From the NCBI GenBank assembly GCA_025965815.1, contig JAOPWF010000069.1, positions 1-7,142 on the forward strand: a stretch of DNA of 7,142 nt, in the 5' to 3' direction. The first letter of the stretch is position 1. The number at the start of each line of letters is the position of its first letter. Origin of the DNA: Mycobacterium sp. (GTDB lineage: Bacteria; Actinomycetota; Actinomycetes; Mycobacteriales; Mycobacteriaceae). Position numbers and translations under genes: made by a program. Of this stretch, positions 1 through 5,723 are shown piece by piece. Below the pieces are notes generated by a model. It was not told the origin of the DNA. It saw nothing but the letters and a program-made list of their open reading frames with translations, and did not search any database.

Positions 1-1044
1 CGGGTCGTAACCGGTGACCTGCGCTCCGGCCCGCGACAGGTAGCCGCAGATGGTCAACGCGGGCGAGTCGCGCACGTCGCTGGTGCCGGCCTTGAACGTC
101 AACCCGAGCGCGGCGATCCTGGCCGCCGAGACGGCGCGGGGCATCAACCGACTCAGCGTCGCGCCGATGTGCGAGGGCTGGCCCGCATTGGTGGCACGCG
201 CGGCCTGCACCTCGGGCAGGTCTACTCCGTTCACCTGGCCGGTGTGGAGCAATGCCGCGGTGTCCTTGGGCAGGCACGATCCGCCCCAGCCTGGGCCGGG
301 TTGCAGGAAATGCTGGCCGATGCGGACGTCGGCTCCCATACAGCGGGTGACGTCGGCGACCTCGGCACCCACCCGGGCGCACAGGTGGGCCAGTGAGTTG
401 GCGTAGGACAACTTGACCGCCAGAAACGCGTTGCTTGCGTACTTCGCGACTTCCGCGCTCTCCGGACTCATCCGCATGGTGGGCTCCTTGCCCGACCCGT
501 ACAGCCGGTGCACCGCGTCCGCCTCCTCCTCGTTCTCGGCGCCGATGACGATGCGATCGGGGTGTCGGAAGTCGTAGACCGCGTGCCCCTCGCGCAGGAA
601 CTCCGGATTCGCCACCACCCGGATACCGGCGCCGGCCAGCCTATGCGCCATCCGTCGCGAAGTACCTACCGGCACCGTCGATTTCAGTGCCACCACGGCA
701 CCCGGACGCAGTATGGTGCCGAGCTCGTCCACCACGGATTCGACGGCGCTCAGGTCGGCGGACCCGTCGTCGCCGCTCGGGGTTCCTACGCACACGAAGA
801 CCACGTCGCGATCGGCCAGCGACGCGCAGTCGAGGCTGAACCGCAGTGTGCCCGCGGCAAGGCCGTCGCGCAGCAACAACGACAGGCCAGGCTCGTCGAT
901 GGCGACCACGGCGCGGTTCAGTTCGTCGACCTTGGCCGGGTCGACGTCGACGCATACCGTGTCGATCTCCCGTTCGGCCAGGCACACCGCGGTGGTCAGC
1001 CCGACATAGCCGGCTCCGACGACGCCAGCGCTCAGCCCGGTCAT
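1..1044 (-). CDS. ugd: UDP-glucose 6-dehydrogenase (3' end beyond window)
   Basis: Translating the minus strand from the ATG at 1044 gives 348 residues open to the left edge; the family is usually about 430-450 long, so roughly the last 80-100 are missing. The enzyme oxidises UDP-glucose twice with NAD to UDP-glucuronate. Visible motifs in order: the NAD loop VGAGYVGL at 9-16 with D33 ending the second strand, VGTP at 86-89, STVPVGT at 122-128, NPEFLREG at 146-153, KYASNAFLAVK at 201-211 (the hinge helix with K211), GGSCLPKD at 254-261 with the catalytic C257 and D261, and LTFKAGTSDVRDSPA at 315-329, which begins the UDP-binding domain. The extended PGPGWGGSCLPKD block fits UDP-glucose dehydrogenase; a GDP-mannose or UDP-ManNAc dehydrogenase is less likely but not excluded by sequence alone. 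It is translationally coupled to the GT9 gene. Confidence 0.93.
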   Translation of the reverse strand, partial: MTGLSAGVVGAGYVGLTTAVCLAEREIDTVCVDVDPAKVDELNRAVVAIDEPGLSLLLRDGLAAGTLRFSLDCASLADRDVVFVCVGTPSGDDGSADLSAVESVVDELGTILRPGAVVALKSTVPVGTSRRMAHRLAGAGIRVVANPEFLREGHAVYDFRHPDRIVIGAENEEEADAVHRLYGSGKEPTMRMSPESAEVAKYASNAFLAVKLSYANSLAHLCARVGAEVADVTRCMGADVRIGQHFLQPGPGWGGSCLPKDTAALLHTGQVNGVDLPEVQAARATNAGQPSHIGATLSRLMPRAVSAARIAALGLTFKAGTSDVRDSPALTICGYLSRAGAQVTGYDP

Positions 1045-1994
1045 GCGCACTCCCTCAGGATGCTGCGGCTGGCTTCGAGCACCCGGGCGACGGTGATCAG
1101 CAGCAGGCCGCGGTGTGGGCGGTCGGCGTGCGGGTCACCCTTGTCACCGGCCCACATCGCGACGTGGGGGCCGGGACCACGTGGGCCCCATCGGTTCGGC
1201 GGCGTGGGACCGAACAGCAGCACCGACGGCGTTCCGGTTGCGGTGGCGATATGCCCCACACCGGTGTCACCACAGATGAGCAGGCTGCAGTCGCTGATCA
1301 GCGCTACCAACCCGAGCAGGTCCACGTTGCCGGCCAGCACAGCGGAGTCGGGCAGACCGGCGCGCTGCGCCACCGTGCGGGCAAGATCGAATTCCGCCGC
1401 GGACCCGGTGACGACGACCTCACGGCCGGCATCGCGCAGGGCGCCGGCGACCGCGGAGAAGCGGTCCGGCGGCCAGCGCCGTGCCGCAAAGGCAGCGCCG
1501 GGGTGAATCACCACCAGCCCCGAACGATCTGGATATCCCGGCGGACGGGAGATGCTCAGATCCTCGGGGTCGCAGCGCATTCCGGCCTGTTCGAGTAGCC
1601 GGCACCAGCGGTCCACCTCGTGCACTTCACTGTTCCACCGCGGGCCGCCGATGTCGGAATAGCAGGTGTGGCGATGGCTGAGCAGCCGCGCCGGCGCCAG
1701 GGCCACCAGGTCCGCGATGCTTTCCGGGCCGCTGCCGTGCAGGTTTACCGCGAGGCCGGGTGGCGCGGCGCCGGCATCGAGCCGGCCCAGGCCGGGTGTC
1801 GGCAGCACCTCGTCAACGGCACCGGAGAGCAGCGCCAGCTCCCGGAATCGCTCAGGTGTGGCCAGCACGATCCGTGCTTCGGGATGTGCACGCCGCAGTC
1901 CGCGCAGCGCGGGTATCCCGGTCAGCAGGTCGCCCAGGCCCAGCGCGCGCAGGACCAGGACCGTCTCGACGGGATCGTCGAAACTCAGGGCCAT
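1041..1994 (-). CDS. Glycosyltransferase family 9, heptosyltransferase-like (second copy)
   Basis: A 317-residue GT9 protein. The N-terminal motif LRALGLGDLLTGIPALRGL puts D22 in the catalytic Asp position of heptosyltransferases. A middle segment (about 113-138, with GGPRW and VHEVDRWCRLL) is probably acceptor-side. HPGAA is at 164-168 with RRWP at 172-175, VTGSAAE is at 196-201, and the nucleotide-site motif GDTGVGH is at 242-248, followed by FGPT. It differs clearly from the other GT9 protein of the operon: it lacks the cysteine tail and has GDTGVGH where the other has NTGPAH. The two probably add different residues. The ATG at 1994 is chosen because a GGAA lies five bases upstream; a GTG at 2015 in the same frame would add seven residues and deepen the overlap with the SDR gene. 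The gene ends in an ATGA overlap with the UDP-glucose dehydrogenase gene. Sugar donor and acceptor are inferred from family and context only. Confidence 0.87.
   Translation of the reverse strand: MALSFDDPVETVLVLRALGLGDLLTGIPALRGLRRAHPEARIVLATPERFRELALLSGAVDEVLPTPGLGRLDAGAAPPGLAVNLHGSGPESIADLVALAPARLLSHRHTCYSDIGGPRWNSEVHEVDRWCRLLEQAGMRCDPEDLSISRPPGYPDRSGLVVIHPGAAFAARRWPPDRFSAVAGALRDAGREVVVTGSAAEFDLARTVAQRAGLPDSAVLAGNVDLLGLVALISDCSLLICGDTGVGHIATATGTPSVLLFGPTPPNRWGPRGPGPHVAMWAGDKGDPHADRPHRGLLLITVARVLEASRSILRECA
1050..1056 (-). promoter_or_regulatory. Ribosome binding site of ugd
   Basis: On the minus strand this reads GAGGGAG, five bases before the ATG at 1044 and inside the last codons of the GT9 gene. 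It supports 1044 as the start, in the four-base overlap. Confidence 0.65.
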
Positions 1995-2692
1995 GACGAT
2001 TCCGTTGAGGCGCACACCACCATCTCGCGGATCTCACACCCCGCGGGCTGGGACAGCGCGAACACGATCGTCTCCGCGACGTCTTCCGGCTTGTTCAGCT
2101 TGGCATCGGCCGGCGGTTTGTACTGCTCGTCCCGTCCGTCGAAGAACGCGGTGTGCATCCCGCCCGGGATCACCGTCGTCACGCCGACCTCACCGGCGAG
2201 TTCGGCCGCCAGTGCCCTGCTGAAACCGACGACGCCGAACTTCGAGGCGCAGTAGGCGGTGGCATCGCCGACCGCCTTGATGCCCAGCGTGGAGGCACAG
2301 GTGACGATGCGGCCGTGGCTGGCCTTGAGAAACGGCAGCGCCGACCGGATCACCGCGGCGGTGCCCAGCAGGTTGACATGGATCACCTGCTCCCAGTCCT
2401 TGGCGGCGACCCCGTCCAGGGGTCCGCACGAGTCGACCCCCGCTGCGGTGAACACCGCATTGATCTGGCCGCCGGCACGCTCAGCCAACGTGTGCACGGC
2501 GGCGTCGACCGCCGACGTGTCGGCCAGGTCGGCGCAGACGTAGGCCACGTCGGCACTGGGCGGGTTCTTGTCAATCACCATCGGCGTCCCGCCGTGGCGC
2601 TCGACCGCGGTCACGGTGGCCGCGCCAAGGCCCGATGCTCCACCGGTGATGATCACGGTGCCGAGCGAATGGTGTGCTGTTGCTGACGTCAT
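1985..2692 (-). CDS. Classical short-chain dehydrogenase/reductase, probably NAD-dependent
   Basis: A 235-residue Rossmann-fold oxidoreductase of the classical SDR family. The cofactor motif TGGASGLG is at 16-23. D41 at the end of the second strand favours NAD(H) over NADP(H). ADLAD is at 54-58, TAAG at 82-85 replaces the usual NAAG, and the catalytic tetrad is N107, S134, Y147 and K151 (YCASK). The C-terminus ends in ESSWP. No signal peptide or membrane segment is seen. The substrate cannot be read from the sequence. Its place between hldE and a GT9 gene suggests it acts on a sugar or other precursor of the same glycan. It is not HldD: that epimerase is an extended SDR of about 310 residues with a substrate-binding C-terminal part that is absent here. 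The stop overlaps the next gene by ten bases. Confidence 0.88.
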   Translation of the reverse strand: MTSATAHHSLGTVIITGGASGLGAATVTAVERHGGTPMVIDKNPPSADVAYVCADLADTSAVDAAVHTLAERAGGQINAVFTAAGVDSCGPLDGVAAKDWEQVIHVNLLGTAAVIRSALPFLKASHGRIVTCASTLGIKAVGDATAYCASKFGVVGFSRALAAELAGEVGVTTVIPGGMHTAFFDGRDEQYKPPADAKLNKPEDVAETIVFALSQPAGCEIREMVVCASTESSWP

Positions 2693-2699
2693 CGATGAG

Positions 2700-2705
2700 C
2701 CTTTC
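2700..2705 (-). promoter_or_regulatory. Ribosome binding site of the SDR gene
   Basis: GAAAGG on the minus strand, seven bases before the ATG at 2692. It lies in the 24-base gap after hldE, the only intergenic space in the window. The gap is too short for an obvious promoter plus terminator, so read-through from hldE is expected. Confidence 0.6.
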
Positions 2706-2716
2706 GGTTGGGTTGA

Positions 2717-4138
2717 TTACGACCGCGCCGCTGCGATCAGGTTGGTCGAGGAGTAGCCGGGAACGGTCGGCAGCAGGATGACTTCGCCGCCGTGGCGTCT
2801 GACGACATCGGCCTCGGGCAGGTCGGCAGCCACGTAATCGCCGCCCTTGACCCAGACGTCGGGCTTCAGCCGGTCCAGGGCGTCTTCGGGAGACAGTTCC
2901 TCGAAGACGCAGACTGCGTCGACGCAGGCCAGGGCGGACAGCACCCGGGCCCGATCCTGAGCCGCCATGACGGGGCGGCCCGCTCCCTTCAGCGCGCGCA
3001 CCGAGTCGTCGGAATTGATCAGCACGATGAGCGCGTCGCCGAGTTGACGGGCCTGCCGCAGTAACCGGACGTGTCCGGTGTGCAGCAGGTCGAAGCAGCC
3101 GCCGGTGGCGACCAGGGTGCCGCCGCGACGGCGCACCTTCTCGCGGAGGTCGTCGATCGCGGCCGGGGTCGTCGCCGCTTCCAGGACAAACTCCCGGCCG
3201 AACTCCCTTGCCGCCACGCCGTTTCCGCTACCCCACAGTGCGGCCGCGGTCGACACCCCGGATGCGCCGCCGGCCGCCACGAAGCGTGCCGCGGCTTCGA
3301 CCGCCGCGGCAACCGCTGCCTGCGGGTCCGCACCGGCACCCAGTTCCAGCGCCGCTGCGACCGCGAAACGGTCTCCGGCCCCGCAGGCATCGCTTCGTCC
3401 GGCGCCCAGGGTTGCCAGGCTGGGTACGGGAATGTGCGCACACTCCCCTTCCCGGTCGAACAGCAGCGCACCCCTGTCTCCCCGGGTGACGCAGACGGCG
3501 GCGGCCTGCCAGCGTTCGCGCAGCGCCTCGACCGAGTTCGACCCGGACTCACCCGAGGCCGCGAAATACTGCGCCTCCACATGATTGGGTGTGACCAGGG
3601 CGCATCCCGGCGTCGGTGGCGCACCGCGCGGGTGTGGATCCCACACCACCGGAATGCGGGTGGCGAGTTCGGTCAGCAGCGAACGGATCCCCGGGTGCGC
3701 GGTGACACCGTTGCCGTAGTCTGCCACGCAGATAGCCCTGGCCTCCTCGAGCAGTCCGGCGATAGGCCGCGGAACATCGTCGTCGGATACCACTCCGCCG
3801 CCCTGGTCGAGTCGCAGCACCGACTGCCCGCCGGCGCGGATCCTGGTCTTGCAGACCGTGGTACCCGTCATCGTCAGGGGCAGAACCCGTAATCCGGAGG
3901 CCGACAGCAGATCCCGTAGGACGCGGCCCGATCCGTCCCCGGCCAGCGCGGTGACCAGCACCACGTCGGGGTCCGCACGCGCCGCGAGGACTGCGGCCAG
4001 CCCCGCCCCGCCCGGTCGCCGCCACATCCGGTCGGCGTCGACGACCGGCACCGGCGCCTCGGGACTCAGCCGCGTCGCCGTGCCGTCGATGTCGATGTCG
4101 AGCATCGAATCACCAATGATCACCAGCGGTTTGGCCAT
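2717..4138 (-). CDS. hldE: Bifunctional heptose 7-phosphate kinase / heptose 1-phosphate adenylyltransferase HldE (RfaE)
   Basis: A 473-residue protein, the length of full bifunctional HldE (E. coli about 477). Residues 1-315 form a PfkB/ribokinase-type kinase that makes heptose 1,7-bisphosphate: GDSMLD at 9-14, SPEAPVPVV at 25-33 (near-identical in E. coli HldE), PGGAG at 42-46, and the ATP/anion-hole motif DACGAGDRF at 250-258 with catalytic D256. Residues about 335-473 form a cytidylyltransferase-like domain that makes ADP-heptose: GCFDLLHTGH at 347-356 with the HxGH nucleotide site, NSDDS at about 375-379, KGGDY at 431-435 and YSSTNLI at 462-468. The second domain points to the ADP-heptose route rather than the GDP-heptose route of HddA/HddC. 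One oddity is that the Asn after PGGAA in E. coli is Leu47 here. Reading further upstream in this frame is possible but would run into gmhA. A TAA stop is followed by the only gap in the operon. Confidence 0.95.
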   Translation of the reverse strand: MAKPLVIIGDSMLDIDIDGTATRLSPEAPVPVVDADRMWRRPGGAGLAAVLAARADPDVVLVTALAGDGSGRVLRDLLSASGLRVLPLTMTGTTVCKTRIRAGGQSVLRLDQGGGVVSDDDVPRPIAGLLEEARAICVADYGNGVTAHPGIRSLLTELATRIPVVWDPHPRGAPPTPGCALVTPNHVEAQYFAASGESGSNSVEALRERWQAAAVCVTRGDRGALLFDREGECAHIPVPSLATLGAGRSDACGAGDRFAVAAALELGAGADPQAAVAAAVEAAARFVAAGGASGVSTAAALWGSGNGVAAREFGREFVLEAATTPAAIDDLREKVRRRGGTLVATGGCFDLLHTGHVRLLRQARQLGDALIVLINSDDSVRALKGAGRPVMAAQDRARVLSALACVDAVCVFEELSPEDALDRLKPDVWVKGGDYVAADLPEADVVRRHGGEVILLPTVPGYSSTNLIAAARS

Positions 4139-4707
4139 CATCGCACCCTCGGTGCCAGCAACACGTCGTCCACGGCCATGCACAGCGCGTGCACCAGAAG
4201 GAGGTGGATCTCCTGGACTGTCGCCGTGGATTCCGCGTCGACGCAGACGGCGTCGTCGCACATGACGGCCAGCGGATTGGGCGCCGGGCCGGTGAGCGCC
4301 CAGGTGGTCACTCCGATCTCCTGCGCCGCCTTGACCGCCTTCAGCACGTTGCGGCTCGCTCCGCTGGTGGACAGCGCGACCAGGACGTCGCCCGTTCGGC
4401 CGTGCGCAAGCACGCTGCGGGCATACATCTCATCCTCGCCGTAGTCGTTGGCGATCGCGGTCAGCGCCGAGGTGTCCGCATGCAGCGCGATGGCCGACAA
4501 CGGAATGCGCTCGCCGCGGAAACGGCCGACCAGTTCCGCCGTCAGGTGCTGCGCCTCCGCGGCACTGCCGCCGTTGCCACAGGCCAACAGCCGGCCGCCG
4601 GCGGTGAACACGCCGGCCAGGTAGCGCCCCCAGGCGTTCAGATGCGCTGCGGCCGGACCGATTCGGTCAACCGCCTGCGCCAACGCGGCGAAATGATCCT
4701 CGATCAT
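4138..4707 (-). CDS. gmhA: Sedoheptulose-7-phosphate isomerase GmhA
   Basis: A 189-residue SIS-domain protein, close to the roughly 190 residues usual for GmhA. The enzyme isomerises sedoheptulose 7-phosphate to D-glycero-D-manno-heptose 7-phosphate, the first step of nucleotide-heptose synthesis in the cytosol. The sugar-phosphate loop GNGGSAA is at 44-50 and STSG at 113-116. All four positions that bind zinc in the E. coli enzyme are conserved with the same spacing: H54 and E58 (His61/Glu65), and Q165 and H173 (Gln172/His180), the latter two within QEIH-LLLVH. These residues separate GmhA from other SIS proteins such as MurQ or GutQ. The ATG at 4707 overlaps the upstream GT9 stop as ATGA and is preceded by a strong GGGAGG. 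The gene ends in the overlapping start of hldE, so the first two pathway enzymes are translationally coupled. Confidence 0.95.
   Translation of the reverse strand: MIEDHFAALAQAVDRIGPAAAHLNAWGRYLAGVFTAGGRLLACGNGGSAAEAQHLTAELVGRFRGERIPLSAIALHADTSALTAIANDYGEDEMYARSVLAHGRTGDVLVALSTSGASRNVLKAVKAAQEIGVTTWALTGPAPNPLAVMCDDAVCVDAESTATVQEIHLLLVHALCMAVDDVLLAPRVR
4146..4150 (-). promoter_or_regulatory. Ribosome binding site of hldE
   Basis: On the minus strand this reads GAGGG. It is four bases from the ATG at 4141 and seven from the adjoining ATG at 4138. The spacing favours 4138, although 4141 would give the four-base ATGA overlap seen elsewhere in this operon. The two choices differ by one methionine. 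Confidence 0.55.
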
Positions 4708-5723
4708 GGCTGGCCTCCCAGTCGGGTGACCGCCGCCAGCAGTTCGGCGTCGGTGATGCCGTTCAGGCACGGATGTCCAGGCACCGGGCAGCTTCGAGCC
4801 CGGGTTAGACGGCAGTCGGCCCGTTGCTCGCCGAGCCGGATCACCGGCACGCCGTACGGGCTCCACTGGCCGGCGGGAACGACCGGAGCGAACAACGAGA
4901 TCACCGGCGCCCCAACGGCTGCGGCGAGGTGCGCCGGACCCGTGTTGGGCGCGATGACCACGTCGGCACCGGCGAAGACCGAGCCCAGCTGGGCCAGTGA
5001 CGTCTGCCCGCCCAGATCGGCGGCGACATCCGCCGCGACCGCCGCGGTGAGGGCGCGCTCGGACTCGGCGCCGGTAACCAGCACACGATGCCCGGCCGCC
5101 ACCAGGGCCGCGACCATGCCCGCGCTGCGGGTCGCGCTGGGCATGCGGGCGGGTACCGCCGCTCCGGGGTGAAAGACGATGTAGCGCCCGGTATCGACCA
5201 GGTCGATGACGTCGGGCGGTTGTGGCAGGTTCAACCGGATCCGCAGCGCCCCGATGTCGCCGCCGGGCAGGTGGTATCCGGCGGCCTCGGCAAGGGACAG
5301 CGCACGCAACGGTTCGGCGATACCGCTCTCGACGTTGTGGCGCAGGTTGAGCAGCGTGCCCGGGAAGTCCTCGCTGATGGCGCCGACCCACGGGATCGAG
5401 GCCATCCGGCAGATCAGCGCGAGGGGCAGCGGTGACTGGTGGAATGATGTGAAGATCAGTGCCCGGTCCGCACGGACGTCCCGCAGCTGCTTGACCAGCG
5501 ATTCGACGTGGGCCTGGGTGAGGTCCGGCGACTCGAAATCGACCCACGGGGCCTGCCATTCGACCACTTCATGCACGCCCGGCAACAGCTCGGCGGCTTC
5601 CCTGCCCCGCGGGCCGGCCAGGAAGACGACGCGGTCGTGGGCGGCGCTGATTGCGCGCACCGCGGGACCGGTGATCAGGACGTCGCCGGCGCTGTCCAGG
5701 CGGGCCACGAGTGCGGTGGTCAT
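4704..5723 (-). CDS. Glycosyltransferase family 9, heptosyltransferase-like
   Basis: A 339-residue protein of the GT9 (GT-B fold) family that contains the LPS heptosyltransferases WaaC, WaaF and WaaQ. The N-terminus reads ARLDSAGDVLITGPAVRAI; D14 aligns by position with the catalytic Asp13 of WaaC. The donor-binding C-terminal half has HPGAA at 185-189 with R193 nearby, VTGAESE at about 217-223, and the nucleotide-site motif NTGPAH at 260-265. A cysteine-containing tail follows (C304, C312, C319 in a PGHPCL context). The length suits the family. The ATG at 5723 overlaps the stop of the GT2-phosphatase gene, with a weak GGGA six bases upstream; its stop overlaps the start of gmhA by four bases. 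Sitting next to gmhA and hldE, it probably transfers heptose from ADP-heptose to a cell-envelope acceptor. The acceptor, and whether the sugar really is heptose, are inferred. Confidence 0.88.
   Translation of the reverse strand: MTTALVARLDSAGDVLITGPAVRAISAAHDRVVFLAGPRGREAAELLPGVHEVVEWQAPWVDFESPDLTQAHVESLVKQLRDVRADRALIFTSFHQSPLPLALICRMASIPWVGAISEDFPGTLLNLRHNVESGIAEPLRALSLAEAAGYHLPGGDIGALRIRLNLPQPPDVIDLVDTGRYIVFHPGAAVPARMPSATRSAGMVAALVAAGHRVLVTGAESERALTAAVAADVAADLGGQTSLAQLGSVFAGADVVIAPNTGPAHLAAAVGAPVISLFAPVVPAGQWSPYGVPVIRLGEQRADCRLTRARSCPVPGHPCLNGITDAELLAAVTRLGGQP
4714..4719 (-). promoter_or_regulatory. Ribosome binding site of gmhA
   Basis: On the minus strand this reads GGGAGG, six bases before the ATG at 4707, and lies inside the end of the upstream GT9 gene. 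It fixes the gmhA start at 4707. The same reading frame runs open for about 850 bases further upstream, but that extension overlaps the GT9 gene and has no matching protein family. Confidence 0.7.

Noticed and set aside
508..1506. Long plus-strand open frame of 332 codons opposite ugd and the GT9 gene
   Set aside because: It lies opposite two well-supported genes, has low-complexity Arg/Gly/Ala-rich sequence and no recognisable motif. Such antisense frames are expected in GC-rich DNA.
1985..2692. SDR as the missing HldD epimerase
   Set aside because: Too short and of the classical rather than extended SDR type. It has TGGASGLG and YCASK but no substrate-binding C-terminal domain.
2693..2716. 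Promoter or terminator in the gap between hldE and the SDR gene
   Set aside because: Only 24 bases, with no hairpin followed by a T run and no convincing -35/-10 pair; a ribosome binding site explains it.
4139..4261. Upstream extension of the hldE frame by 41 codons
   Set aside because: It would run through the end of gmhA with an Arg-rich stretch; homology to HldE begins right at MAKPLVIIGDSMLD.
4708..5559. Upstream extension of the gmhA frame by about 284 codons
   Set aside because: The extension is Arg/Gly/Pro-rich, lies out of frame within the GT9 gene and matches no family. The ATG at 4707 has a strong ribosome binding site and gives the normal GmhA length.
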